From contig NZ_AP022612.1 of assembly GCF_010729895.1 (NCBI RefSeq), forward strand, positions 4,340,001 through 4,404,000: a stretch of 64,000 nt of DNA, read 5' to 3'. A program made the position numbers and the translations under genes. This stretch comes from Mycolicibacterium confluentis (GTDB taxonomy: Bacteria; Actinomycetota; Actinomycetes; Mycobacteriales; Mycobacteriaceae). This document shows positions 45,974 through 55,071 of this stretch, one piece after another. The number at the start of each line of letters is the position of its first letter. Positions within the stretch are counted from its first letter, which is position 1. The notes beneath the pieces are model-generated. The model saw only the letters and a list, made by a program, of their open reading frames with translations, did not search any database and was not told the origin of the DNA.

Positions 45974-46876
45974 CTAGTTCAGCTTCAGCACCTTCGCCAA
46001 CTCGCGCAGTGCGGGCCGCGGGTCATCCGTCGGGGAGTTGCCCAGCGCCTGGATGACGACGTGGTCGGCGCCGGCGTCCAAGTGTGCGGTCACCACCTCC
46101 GCGGCCTGCTCGGCCGAGCCCATGCCCACCAGGGCACGGGCCAGCCGGTCTGAGCCGCCACGCACCAGGTCGGACTCGTCGAACCCCTGCCGCAACCACG
46201 AGTTGCGGTAGTTCGGCAGGCCGCTGTAGACCTCGAGATGGAGGTGCGCACGACGCAGTTGGTCCTCGTCGTCACCGCCGATCGCGACGGCCTGCTCCGA
46301 CACCACCCACTTATCGGTGCCGAGGATCTCCCGGGTGACGCCGGTCTGCGAGGGCGTCACGAGGTACGGATGCGCGCCATCGGCGTGGCTGCCGGACAGC
46401 TCGATCATCTTTGGCCCCAGCGCGGCCAGCAGGCGCGGCGGACGGCCGACGCCGGGTTCGATCTGCTCGGGCAGTGCGGCCATCCGCTCCAGGTAGGTGC
46501 GCATGGTCGCCAGCGGCTTCTCATAGGTGCCGCCGAGGGCGCGTTCCACCAGCGGGCCGTGGCTGACCCCGAGGCCGAGCACGAAGCGGCCCGGATGCAG
46601 CGCGGTCAGGGTGCGGGCGCCGGCCTCGGCCGCCGAGGGCAGCCGGACGTGGATGTTGGCGATGCCCGTGCCGATCACCAACCGCTCGGTGCCCGCGAGG
46701 AACGCCGCGGACTGCGTCAGGCACTCCTTGGCGGCGGTCTCGGGCAGGAACAGCGAGCCGAAGCCGAGTTCCTCGATGTCGCGGGCCACCTGCTGAGCCT
46801 CGGCCATGGGCCAGGTGTCCGACGCCCACCAGACGCCGATACGGGACGGGAAATCGATGCGGGTGCGTTCGGTCAC
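45974..46876 (-). CDS. LLM-class F420-dependent oxidoreductase
   Basis: 300 aa luciferase-like TIM barrel. GVWWASDTWP at the start, LFLPETAAKE, GTGIANIHVRLP and LGLGVSHGP (about 102-110) match the TIGR-type 'probable F420-dependent oxidoreductase' group common in mycobacteria. It is expected to use F420H2, supplied by FGD1. Downstream of XdhC on the same strand (11 bp). The substrate is unknown. Confidence 0.85.
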   Translation of the reverse strand: MTERTRIDFPSRIGVWWASDTWPMAEAQQVARDIEELGFGSLFLPETAAKECLTQSAAFLAGTERLVIGTGIANIHVRLPSAAEAGARTLTALHPGRFVLGLGVSHGPLVERALGGTYEKPLATMRTYLERMAALPEQIEPGVGRPPRLLAALGPKMIELSGSHADGAHPYLVTPSQTGVTREILGTDKWVVSEQAVAIGGDDEDQLRRAHLHLEVYSGLPNYRNSWLRQGFDESDLVRGGSDRLARALVGMGSAEQAAEVVTAHLDAGADHVVIQALGNSPTDDPRPALRELAKVLKLN

Positions 46877-46887
46877 GCCTACAGATG

Positions 46888-48012
46888 CTAGGTGTCGTCG
46901 TGGTGGATGCGTCCCGCGGTCTCGGCCAACGGGCGGCCGTCGCCGCCCCAGCGCCGCGCGATGACCTCAGCGGCGATCGACACCGCGGTCTCCTCAGGCG
47001 TCCGCCCGCCGAGGTCCAGGCCGATCGGACTGCAGAGCCGGGACAGTTCGACGTCGGAGAGACCGGCCTCGCGCAGTCGCTGCACCCGATCCTCGTGCGT
47101 GCGACGCGAACCCATCGCGCCGATGTATGCCAGGTCGGGTATGCGCAGGGCGACCTCCAGCAGGGGGACATCGAACTTGGGGTCGTGGGTCAGCACGCAG
47201 ATCACGGTGCGGGAGTCGACGGCGCCCGCCTCGACTTCGGCGGCCAGATACCGGTGGGGCCAGTCGACGATCACGTCGTCGGCGGTGGGAAACCTTGCCG
47301 CCGTGGTGAACACCGCGCGGGCGTCGCACACCGAGACCCGGTAACCCAGGAAGGAGCCCTGCGCCGCGACGGCCGCGGCGAAGTCGATCGCACCGAAGAC
47401 CAGCATGCGCGGCCGCGGCGCACAGCTGGACACGAACACCTCCATGCCCTCACCGCGGCGCTGCCCGTCGGGGCCGTAGGTGAGCACCTCGCTGCGCCCA
47501 GCCGCGAGCAGTCCACGCGCGTCGTCGGTCACCGCGGCATCGGCGCGCGCCGATCCCAGCGATCCGTCGACATCGTGCGCGCGGACGATGAGTCGATGCC
47601 CGACCCACTCCGGGTCGGGATGGGCGATCACCGTGGCCACCGCGACCGGCACGTGCGCTTCGATGTCCGCGGCGACCTGCTCCAGCTGCGGAAAGCTGTT
47701 CTGCGACACCGCTTCCACGAAGATGTCCAGGATGCCTCCACAGGTCAGCCCGACCGCGAACGCGTCGTCGTCACTGACGCCGTAGCGCTGCAGGACGGGC
47801 CCGTCACCCGCGGCCACCTCGGTGGCCAACTCGTACACCGCACCCTCGACGCAGCCGCCGGACACCGAACCCGTGACCGTCCCGTCCGGAGCCACCAGCA
47901 TGGCCGCGCCCGCGGGTCGCGGCGCGGACCGGAATGTCCGCACCACAGTGCCGACGCCCGCGGTGCCACCCGAGCGCCAGACTGCTAAGAGGTCGCTCAG
48001 CACGTCACGCAC
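46888..48012 (-). CDS. XdhC-family molybdenum-enzyme maturation factor
   Basis: 374 aa from a GTG. The N-terminal XdhC/CoxI domain has GSVSGGCVEGAV (48-59) and a LTCGGILDIFVE stretch; the C-terminal Rossmann domain has LVFGAIDFAAAVA, then GAMGSRRTHEDR and GLDLGGRTPEE. Such proteins insert sulfurated molybdenum cofactor into xanthine/CO dehydrogenase family enzymes. No molybdenum enzyme subunits are present in the window, so its client is elsewhere. Same gene order as around Rv0376c is partial here. Confidence 0.88.
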   Translation of the reverse strand: MRDVLSDLLAVWRSGGTAGVGTVVRTFRSAPRPAGAAMLVAPDGTVTGSVSGGCVEGAVYELATEVAAGDGPVLQRYGVSDDDAFAVGLTCGGILDIFVEAVSQNSFPQLEQVAADIEAHVPVAVATVIAHPDPEWVGHRLIVRAHDVDGSLGSARADAAVTDDARGLLAAGRSEVLTYGPDGQRRGEGMEVFVSSCAPRPRMLVFGAIDFAAAVAAQGSFLGYRVSVCDARAVFTTAARFPTADDVIVDWPHRYLAAEVEAGAVDSRTVICVLTHDPKFDVPLLEVALRIPDLAYIGAMGSRRTHEDRVQRLREAGLSDVELSRLCSPIGLDLGGRTPEETAVSIAAEVIARRWGGDGRPLAETAGRIHHDDT

Positions 48013-48039
48013 GATGCCATCTAACCGCAGCGCGCGGCG

Positions 48040-49902
48040 TCACTCGCGACCAGCCTCCAGCGCACGGATCAGGCTCGCGGCGTCCCAGGGCCCCTGGTGA
48101 CGACGGCCGTTGACGAAGAACGTCGGCACCGAGTTGAGGTCCATCACCTCGGCGTCCTGCGCGTCGTCCTCGACGGGATGGCGCACGCGCGGAGACCGCA
48201 GGTCCTCGTCGAACGTCCGGATGTCGCAGCCGACGCTGTCGGCGTAGCGGTAGAGGTGCTCCCATTCCAGATAGTCCTGGAATCGGAACAGCGTGCGGCT
48301 CATCTCGAAGAACTTGCCCTGCAGCGCCGCGGCCTCGCTCGCAAGCGCGGCGTCCATGGCCCGCGGATGGGGGTCGGCCAGCGGCAGATGCCGCCACACG
48401 TACAGCAGTTGGTCGCCGAAGTGCGCCCGGACCTCGTCGATGGATCCGGTCGCACGACTGCAGAACGGGCATTCGAAGTCGCCGTACTCGACCAGCACAA
48501 GCGGCGCGTCCGGGTTGCCCCGAATGTGGTCGCGGTCCGGATCGACGGGCCGAACCAGCTTGGCGCCCACCGCCTCCGGTGGACTCATCCGGTCTGTGAC
48601 CCGAAGGATCGTCCAGCCCAGCAGGAAGGCCGCCGCCGAGGCCACCAGCACACCGACCCGGGCCTCATCCTGTTTGACGGGGTCGGTGATCGCCAGGTCG
48701 ATGATGAACAGCGAAATGGTGAAGCCGATGCCCGACAGCGCGGCCCCGCCGGCCACGCGGCGCAGCGTCAGGCCCGGCGCGAGCTGGCCGATGCCGAGGG
48801 CACGCACCAGCGCGGTCGCACCCGTGATGCCGATGAGCTTGCCCACCACCAGGCCCGCGATGATGCCCCAGGTCAGCGACGAGCCCATGGCCGCACTGAT
48901 GGTCGCCTGGTCGAGGCGCACACCGGCGTTGGCCAGCGCGAACAGCGGCAGCACGACGAACGACACGTACGGGCCGAAGCCCGTCTGAAGCCGCTCGTTG
49001 ATCGAGATGGACTCGCGCAGCGTGCGCGCAGCGTTACGGGCGTACTCGGAGTTCGGTGACTGCCGGAATGAGCGGATGACGTCGACGGCCTCCTCGACGC
49101 GTTGCCGCTGCGGCCGGAACACCGGGATCAGCAGGGCCACACCCACTCCGGCCAGCGTGGGGTGCACGCCGCCGAGCAGCAGCGCCGACCACAGCAGGAA
49201 CGCCAGCGCGCAGTACGCGGGACCGCGCCACGCGGGCAGCAGCCGGACCAGGGCAATCGCGACCAACACCAGGCCCGCCACGACCAGCGGCCAGATCCGC
49301 AGTTCCTCGGAGTAGAACAGCGCGATCACCAGCAGCGCACCGACGTCGTCGACCACGGCCAGAGTCAGCAGGAACGTGCGAAGCCGGGCCGGATGCTTGG
49401 GCCCGATGATGGCCAGCGCACCCACCAGAAAGGCTGTGTCGGTGGAGATCACGACACCCCAGGCCCGCGCGTCCTCGCCGGAGTTGAACAGCAGAAACAC
49501 CACGGCGGGGACGATGAGTCCGGCGACGGCCGCCAGCACCGGCACGACGGCCCTGGCCCGGTCGGTGAGCTCACCGATGGTGAACTGGCTGGTCACCTCA
49601 AGGCCGACGACGAAGAAGAAGAACGCCATCAGCGCGTCGTTGACGAAATGCTTGACCGACATCTCCGCGTGCAGAGATCCGAAGCTCACACCAATCTCGG
49701 TGTTCCAGAACGTCGTGTAGGTGTCGGCCCACGGCGAGTTGGCCCAGACGATCGCCAGCACCGTGAACACCAGAAGCATTGCTGCGGCAGTGTTTTCACC
49801 ACTGCGGGGAGCGGTGGGGTCGCGGCCGAGCCGGCTCGGCAACAGCCGGGCCAGTATCGGCAGACTGCTGGAGCTCGACTGATCAGCGGTCACACTGCGC
49901 AC
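48040..49902 (-). CDS. nhaA: NhaA Na+/H+ antiporter fused to DsbA-like thioredoxin domain
   Basis: 620 aa. Residues about 30-425 are NhaA with 11-12 TM helices, including the paired aspartates in LAVVDDVGALLVIALFYS. Residues about 440-620 form a DsbA/thioredoxin-like domain with EYGDFECPFCSRATG (Cys-Pro-Phe-Cys) and a cis-Pro loop VPTFFVNGRRH. NhaA's C-terminus faces the cytosol, so this domain would be cytoplasmic. The fusion is known from actinobacteria but its purpose is not established. Redox control of Na+ export is a hypothesis. Confidence 0.92.
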   Translation of the reverse strand: MRSVTADQSSSSSLPILARLLPSRLGRDPTAPRSGENTAAAMLLVFTVLAIVWANSPWADTYTTFWNTEIGVSFGSLHAEMSVKHFVNDALMAFFFFVVGLEVTSQFTIGELTDRARAVVPVLAAVAGLIVPAVVFLLFNSGEDARAWGVVISTDTAFLVGALAIIGPKHPARLRTFLLTLAVVDDVGALLVIALFYSEELRIWPLVVAGLVLVAIALVRLLPAWRGPAYCALAFLLWSALLLGGVHPTLAGVGVALLIPVFRPQRQRVEEAVDVIRSFRQSPNSEYARNAARTLRESISINERLQTGFGPYVSFVVLPLFALANAGVRLDQATISAAMGSSLTWGIIAGLVVGKLIGITGATALVRALGIGQLAPGLTLRRVAGGAALSGIGFTISLFIIDLAITDPVKQDEARVGVLVASAAAFLLGWTILRVTDRMSPPEAVGAKLVRPVDPDRDHIRGNPDAPLVLVEYGDFECPFCSRATGSIDEVRAHFGDQLLYVWRHLPLADPHPRAMDAALASEAAALQGKFFEMSRTLFRFQDYLEWEHLYRYADSVGCDIRTFDEDLRSPRVRHPVEDDAQDAEVMDLNSVPTFFVNGRRHQGPWDAASLIRALEAGRE

Positions 49903-49914
49903 GCTACCTGGCGA

Positions 49915-50682
49915 TCAGGCCTTGAGCTGCCCTGATAGGACATGTGCCTTTTCCAGGAGCAGCGTGCCCAACTCGCGGTGGCGCGGCTCCCGGAACCTGG
50001 TCTCCACACCCGTCAGACTCAAAGCCCATGCGGGTCTTGCATTTCGGTCGAACACGGCCGCCCCGATACCCCAGCTCCCCTCCACGATCAACGCCGGGTT
50101 CACGGCATAGCCCGTGGCCCGGGTCGACTCCAGCCGACGCCGCAGCGCCTGCTCGGAATGGCTCTCACCCCATCTGGGTGTGAGGTCCACCCGGCCCAGG
50201 TACTCGTCGACTTCGCGCTCTGGGAGGTGACTCAGGATGGCGAGCCCCGCCGAGGCCACGCCCAGCGGGAACCGGATTCCCACGTGCAGCACATGCGACC
50301 GCAGGGGAAAGCTGCCCTCCTCGCTCAACACGCACACCGTCTCGTCTCCGCGGCGGGCGGACAGGAACGCACTCTCCCCCGTCTCGCGTGCGAGTTGGGT
50401 GACCACATCGCGGGCCTGCTCGATGATGTCGTACCGATTCGCCGCTCCGGCGCCCAGGAGGTAAAGCTCCGGACCCAACGTCCATCGGCCGGTCGCCAGA
50501 TCCCGGTCGATCAGGCCCTCGTCGGCCAGGGACGCGAGCAGCCGGTGGGCGGTCGGACGAGCCAGACCTGCCGCTTTGGCGAGCTCCGTGGTCGACGCGC
50601 CGGTCGGCTCGGCGGCGCCGACCACCCGTAACAGCCTTCCGACACGCGCCACCACCTGGGATGTCTGCACAGTCGCCGGCAC
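49915..50682 (-). CDS. IclR-family regulator
   Basis: 255 aa from a GTG. Winged-helix N-terminus with STTELAKAAGLARPTAHRLL (30-49) and the IclR effector domain with SARRGDE, GIRFPLGVASAGLAIL and TRATGYAVN. Divergent from the CoA-transferase operon with a 181-bp spacer, so it probably regulates those genes, as PcaR/PcaU-type IclR proteins do for pcaIJ. The inducer may be a beta-keto acid (inference). Confidence 0.9.
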   Translation of the reverse strand: MPATVQTSQVVARVGRLLRVVGAAEPTGASTTELAKAAGLARPTAHRLLASLADEGLIDRDLATGRWTLGPELYLLGAGAANRYDIIEQARDVVTQLARETGESAFLSARRGDETVCVLSEEGSFPLRSHVLHVGIRFPLGVASAGLAILSHLPEREVDEYLGRVDLTPRWGESHSEQALRRRLESTRATGYAVNPALIVEGSWGIGAAVFDRNARPAWALSLTGVETRFREPRHRELGTLLLEKAHVLSGQLKA

Positions 50683-50724
50683 AGCACCGATGGTAGGCGT
50701 TCACATATTGGACGCAGGCGGCGG

Positions 50725-50743
50725 GTTCGACCATCCCGCGAAC
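50725..50743. promoter_or_regulatory. Inverted repeat GTTCG-N9-CGAAC, candidate IclR site
   Basis: A perfect 5-bp inverted repeat with 9-bp spacer between the divergent iclR and CoA-transferase genes. GTTCG-type half-sites are known for IclR-family regulators of aromatic catabolism. Short, so only suggestive. Confidence 0.3.
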
Positions 50744-50863
50744 ACTTTCTGTGTCATCGCGTCCATCACTTGATCGCCGAACCGGCCAAGTTGTTCACTT
50801 GACCCCACATCGCCGGCGTTTGCAGAGTGGACATCTGCGCCGAGACACGGATCAGGAGATTGA

Positions 50864-51631
50864 ATGACTTCGAAGGTGTACCCGTCGGCCGCCGCGGCGG
50901 TTGCCGACATCGGAGACGGCGCCACGTTGGCGGTGGGTGGTTTCGGGCTGTGCGGCATACCCGACGCACTGATCCAGGCCCTCGCGGACCGGTCGACGAC
51001 CGACCTGGAGGTCTTCTCGAACAACTGCGGCGTCGACGGCGTGGGCCTGGGCGTGCTGCTGGGGCTGGGCCGCATCCGTCGCGTCACGGCCTCCTACGTC
51101 GGCGAGAACAAGGAGTTCGCCCGGCAGTACCTGGCCGGTGAACTGGAGGTCGAGCTGACTCCGCAGGGCACGCTCGCCGAGCGCCTCCGCGCCGGCGGCG
51201 CCGGAATCCCGGCGTTCTACACCCCCGCCGGCGTGGGCAGCCCGGTGTCCGACGGCGGGCTGCCGTGGCGTTACGCCGCCGACGGCTCCGTGGCCGTGGC
51301 CTCCCCACCCAAGGAGACGCGAGTCTTCAACGGCAAGCGCTACGTGCTGGAAGAGGGGATCAACGCCGACTTCGCGCTGGTGCATGCCGAAGTCGGCGAC
51401 ACCGACGGCAATCTGGTGTTCAACAAGACCGCCATGAACTTCAACCCGCTGGCCGCAATGGCCGGTCGGATCACCATCGCCCAGGTGGAGAGGCTCGTCG
51501 AGCCGGGCCAGATCGACCCGGGAGCCGTACATCTACCCAGTGTGTTCGTTCAGCGCATCGTGCACACCGGCCCGCAGGACAAGAAGATCGAGAAGAGGAC
51601 CGTCAGTGCGGCAGAGGGAGCAGGACGATGA
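50864..51631 (+). CDS. 3-oxoacid CoA-transferase, subunit A
   Basis: 255 aa class-I CoA-transferase alpha subunit. [16 protein letters not shown] (23-38) is the oxyanion/CoA-binding GxGGF signature and [21 protein letters not shown] is typical of ScoA/AtoD/PcaI. With subunit B it moves CoA from succinyl-CoA to a 3-keto acid (acetoacetate or 3-oxoadipate). The stop overlaps the start of subunit B (ATGA). Which keto acid is used is not decided by the sequence; no other pca genes are near. Confidence 0.93.
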   Translation: MTSKVYPSAAAAVADIGDGATLAVGGFGLCGIPDALIQALADRSTTDLEVFSNNCGVDGVGLGVLLGLGRIRRVTASYVGENKEFARQYLAGELEVELTPQGTLAERLRAGGAGIPAFYTPAGVGSPVSDGGLPWRYAADGSVAVASPPKETRVFNGKRYVLEEGINADFALVHAEVGDTDGNLVFNKTAMNFNPLAAMAGRITIAQVERLVEPGQIDPGAVHLPSVFVQRIVHTGPQDKKIEKRTVSAAEGAGR

Positions 51632-52290
51632 GTGAACAGCCGACGGTGACGGGATGGAACCGCAATGAGATGGCCGCGCGCGCGGCCGCGGAGATGCGCG
51701 ATGGCGAGTACGTCAATCTCGGCATCGGCCTGCCGACGCTGATTCCCGGGTACCTCAGTTCCGATGTGCGCGTCACGCTGCATTCCGAGAACGGCATCCT
51801 GGGGACTGGCCCGTACCCCACCGATGACGCGGTGGACGCCGATCTCATCAACGCGGGCAAGGAGACCGTCACGGTCAATCCCGGTGCGGCATACTTCGAT
51901 TCGGCGCTGTCCTTCGGCATGATCCGCGGCGGCCACATCGACACCGCGGTGCTCGGCGGCATGGAGGTCTCCCGAACCGGCGACCTGGCCAACTGGATGG
52001 TGCCCGGCAAGATGGTCAAGGGCATGGGCGGGGCCATGGATCTGGTCCACGGCGCCGCGCGGGTGATTGTGCTGATGGAACACACCGATCGGGCCGGCAA
52101 CCCGAAGATCGTCGACGTGTGCAGCCTGCCGCTGACAGGTCAGGGCGTCGTCCACCGGATCATCACGAACCTGGCGGTCATCGACGTCGTCGGCGACGGC
52201 ACACTGCTTCTGCGCGAACTCGCCCCCGGCGTGTCGGCCGACGACGTGATCGCGGCCACCGGCGCCGAACTCACCCTCGCGCTGGACTGA
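51628..52290 (+). CDS. 3-oxoacid CoA-transferase, subunit B
   Basis: 220 aa class-I beta subunit with the catalytic Glu54 in [20 protein letters not shown] at 30-40 and GMGGAMDL near 133. It forms an acyl-glutamyl intermediate during CoA transfer. A GAGGGAGCAGGA ribosome-binding region lies in the end of the A gene and secures coupled, 1:1 translation. Convergent with the GH76 gene. Confidence 0.94.
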   Translation: MSEQPTVTGWNRNEMAARAAAEMRDGEYVNLGIGLPTLIPGYLSSDVRVTLHSENGILGTGPYPTDDAVDADLINAGKETVTVNPGAAYFDSALSFGMIRGGHIDTAVLGGMEVSRTGDLANWMVPGKMVKGMGGAMDLVHGAARVIVLMEHTDRAGNPKIVDVCSLPLTGQGVVHRIITNLAVIDVVGDGTLLLRELAPGVSADDVIAATGAELTLALD

Positions 52291-52309
52291 CGGTCTGGCG
52301 CGGGCTCAC

Positions 52310-53431
52310 TCAGGAGTCCGCGCCAGCCTCCAAGGTGTGCGCGGCCTCCATCAGCATCCAACCCGACAACTGCACCGACAGATCGCGTTCGGGCACCGAC
52401 GAGGCGTTCACGGCGCCCTGCACGAACTGGGCCTCCTCGCCGGCACTGGTGGGGGCGGACGGGATCACTGCGGTGCGATCCCAGAACGGCCCGAACAGTG
52501 GCAGGCCGTCGACGGTCTGCCGGTGATCCCACGCAGAGGTCGCCGAGGCCAGCACGATTCGGCGGGCGGTATCCCGCGCGTTCTCCGAATCCTGTTCGGC
52601 GCCAGGCAGTTCGGTGGCCGCCAGGGCGAGGTAGCGTGCGGTGATCCCGAAGAAGAGCCCGCCGTCCCCACCGCCGGCACCCTTGAGCACGCCGTCGGGA
52701 GCCATGTGCTCGGCGATCGCGGCGACCAGACGCGCCGCCCGCTGACCGTGTCGCTCGTCCTTGGTCCGCACCGCGAGTTCGGTTTCCAGGCCCACGACCA
52801 CGCCCTGGCAGTAGGTGTACTGCGCCCGAACCAGCGATCCGGCCTTGATCCCGTCGAAGACCAGATGCGTCTCGGGGTCGATCAGCGTCTCGTCGATCCA
52901 GTCGGCCATCTGCTGCGCACGCCGCAACCGGTCCCCGTACCGCGCCAGGAAGATTCCGGCTGGGCCGTTGGCCGGCGCGTTGAAGAACTGGTCCTGTTTG
53001 CGCCACGGGATGCCGCCGCCGTCCTCGGGCACCCATGAGGTGACGAACTGGTCGGACAGCCGATCCAGGGCGCGGTGCTTGTCCACGCCCACGTGCCTGC
53101 CCGCGCGTTCGAGGGCGAGGCCGAGCCAGGCCATGTCGTCGTAGTAGCTGTTGACCCACCGGCCGTTGTTGCGGATCTGGTGGCCCCGGACCTGGCGGCG
53201 GATCGATTCGACGCGCTCGGGCTTCGGGTCACGCACCTGCGCATCGACCAGGCAGTCCAGCAGGTGGGCTTGCCACCAGTAGTGCCAGGTCTTGAATTTT
53301 CGGTCGCTGCCCGTGGGCGGCCACGCGACCACCCCCAACTGCGTGCCCGGCAGACCCCACAGCTTCTTGAGATGACGCTTGGCGATGGCAGCCTCCGCCG
53401 AGGCCGCCCGATTGGCCCATACCCGATCCAT
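52310..53431 (-). CDS. GH76-family protein (alpha-1,6-mannanase fold, Rv0365c-like)
   Basis: 373 aa from the ATG at 53431, which has AGGA 8 bp upstream; an ATG at 53440 would add three residues. (alpha/alpha)6 barrel with the paired catalytic-type aspartates in SYYDDMAWLGLAL (about 95-107), a QYTYCQGVVVG segment and FFGITARYL. GH76 enzymes cut alpha-1,6-mannan. No signal peptide is seen, so if active it would act in the cytoplasm or on a precursor. In mycobacteria possible targets are lipomannan-related glycans. Confidence 0.83.
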   Translation of the reverse strand: MDRVWANRAASAEAAIAKRHLKKLWGLPGTQLGVVAWPPTGSDRKFKTWHYWWQAHLLDCLVDAQVRDPKPERVESIRRQVRGHQIRNNGRWVNSYYDDMAWLGLALERAGRHVGVDKHRALDRLSDQFVTSWVPEDGGGIPWRKQDQFFNAPANGPAGIFLARYGDRLRRAQQMADWIDETLIDPETHLVFDGIKAGSLVRAQYTYCQGVVVGLETELAVRTKDERHGQRAARLVAAIAEHMAPDGVLKGAGGGDGGLFFGITARYLALAATELPGAEQDSENARDTARRIVLASATSAWDHRQTVDGLPLFGPFWDRTAVIPSAPTSAGEEAQFVQGAVNASSVPERDLSVQLSGWMLMEAAHTLEAGADS

Positions 53432-53446
53432 GCAAGGCATCCTGCC

Positions 53447-54103
53447 CTACCAGGCGTGGCTGAGGTCACCCCATTGGGTCAACCAGGTGTGCATCGCGAT
53501 CCCCGCGGCCACCGATGCGTTGATGCTGCGCGTCGAACCGAACTGCGCGATCGAGACGATCATGGCGGCGCCCGCGGCCGCCTCGGCCGAGATACCCGGC
53601 CCCTCCTGGCCGAACACCATGAGGCAGTCCCGCGGCAACTGGGTCTCCTCGAGTCGCACCGCGCCCGGGACGTTGTCGACGGCCACCACCGAAAGCCCAG
53701 TGGCGCCTGCGAACTCGAGAAGCTCCGCGGTGGTGTCGTGATGCTGCAGCCGCTGGTAGCGGTCGGTCACCATGGCGCCGCGGCGGTTCCACCGGCGGCG
53801 TCCGACGATGTGCACGGTGTCGACGGCGAATGCGTTGGCGGTGCGCACCACACCGCCGATGTTGGCGTCGCTGCCGAAGTTCTCGATCGCGATGTGCAGT
53901 CGGTGCCTGCGGGTGTCGATGTCGGCGATGATCGCCTCACGCGTCCAGTATCGGTAGGCGTCGACGACGTTACGGGCATCGCCGTCACGCAGCAGTTCCG
54001 GGTCATACCGCGGGTCGTCAGGCGATGCCGTGCCGTGCTCGTCGGCCCACGGTCCGACGCCGTTGGTCCCAGTTCCCCATTCGGTCGGGCCCGGCGCGGT
54101 CAC
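53447..54103 (-). CDS. SpoU-family RNA 2'-O-methyltransferase (Rv0380c-like)
   Basis: 218 aa from a GTG at 54103. SPOUT motif 1 NFGSDANIGGVVRTANAF (about 74-91), motif 2 MVFGQEGPGIS and motif 3 RSINASVAAGIAMHTW are intact, giving the AdoMet trefoil-knot site. It methylates a 2'-OH in tRNA or rRNA; target not determined. Coupled by GTGA to the lipoprotein gene upstream. Confidence 0.9.
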   Translation of the reverse strand: MTAPGPTEWGTGTNGVGPWADEHGTASPDDPRYDPELLRDGDARNVVDAYRYWTREAIIADIDTRRHRLHIAIENFGSDANIGGVVRTANAFAVDTVHIVGRRRWNRRGAMVTDRYQRLQHHDTTAELLEFAGATGLSVVAVDNVPGAVRLEETQLPRDCLMVFGQEGPGISAEAAAGAAMIVSIAQFGSTRSINASVAAGIAMHTWLTQWGDLSHAW

Positions 54104-55071
54104 GGGGCGCCCGTCTCGGAGCTGAGATCCTCCGCCGCAGCAGTCCACAGCGCGGCATGGGTGCCGACGACCGAGACTGTCGCGTAGAGCACCGCGGCGT
54201 TGATCTCACCCTGGGTGCACAGCGATGCGTCGACGCGCACGGAGTCCAGTGAGGAGTCCGGCAGCACCAGAACCGAGGCGCCGTAGGTCGAGCACGCCGC
54301 ACTCAATCCGGGCGGAGGCAGCGTCGGTGCGACCACGACCATCATCGGACCGCCACGCTGCGCCGAGTCGTCTCGATACCGCTCGGCGATGCCGCTGATC
54401 TGCAGGCCGAGAAGCATGTAGCCCCGGCCCTCGAACGCGGTCGGATCGCCGAGGGCGGCCGGGGTCAGGGGTTCACCGTCGGCGCGCCATGCCTCGGCGC
54501 TGGTGGTACGCAGCACCAGACCGGTGTCGGCGCCGTTCGTCTCGGGCAGGCCGACCGGGAACGCCGCGGGATACGCGACCACCGTGGAGGGGATGCGGTC
54601 CCGCGGTGAGTAGACGTGGACCCCGCGCACCTGCGATCTGTCCCGGATGGGGCCCAGGCACACCGTGCCTGACACCCGGCCGCCCTCCCGCGCCGCCAGG
54701 GGCGACAGATCGGAGCCCTGGACCCGCTGACAACTGCCGATCCCCGTCGCCTCGATCGGGTGCAGCAGCGCGCCGTAGAGGCCGAAGCGGAGGTCCTCCG
54801 GCTTGGCGTGCGGGGCGCCCGGATCGGAGGGCGCGGCGTCGACGTCGACGAGCACGTAGTCGGCCGCGAATCGCAGGTTGGCCACCAGGACGTTCCACCC
54901 GAGGACGGTCTGGGATTCACCTACGCGTGCGGTCGGGGCGCCGTAGGTCTGCGCGGTGTCACCGTCGTCGGCCGAGCACCCGGACAGGACCAGGGCCACC
55001 ACCGTGAGGCCCACCAAGGGCGTCCGCAGCGTGGCCGCGAGGCGACCCCGGAACCTCCGTATGGTTTGCAC
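54100..55071 (-). CDS. Lipoprotein of unknown function
   Basis: 323 aa from a GTG at 55071. A basic N-terminus (QTIRRFRGR), hydrophobic core and lipobox LVLSGC with Cys32 show Sec export and lipidation. The mature part is beta-rich with two regions that contain Cys (SCQRVQG, SAACSTYG, SLCTQGE), likely disulfide-linked. No family recognised. It is coupled to the SpoU gene and its promoter lies in the large divergent intergenic region that also serves the LuxI/P450 operon. Confidence 0.82.
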   Translation of the reverse strand: MQTIRRFRGRLAATLRTPLVGLTVVALVLSGCSADDGDTAQTYGAPTARVGESQTVLGWNVLVANLRFAADYVLVDVDAAPSDPGAPHAKPEDLRFGLYGALLHPIEATGIGSCQRVQGSDLSPLAAREGGRVSGTVCLGPIRDRSQVRGVHVYSPRDRIPSTVVAYPAAFPVGLPETNGADTGLVLRTTSAEAWRADGEPLTPAALGDPTAFEGRGYMLLGLQISGIAERYRDDSAQRGGPMMVVVAPTLPPPGLSAACSTYGASVLVLPDSSLDSVRVDASLCTQGEINAAVLYATVSVVGTHAALWTAAAEDLSSETGAP

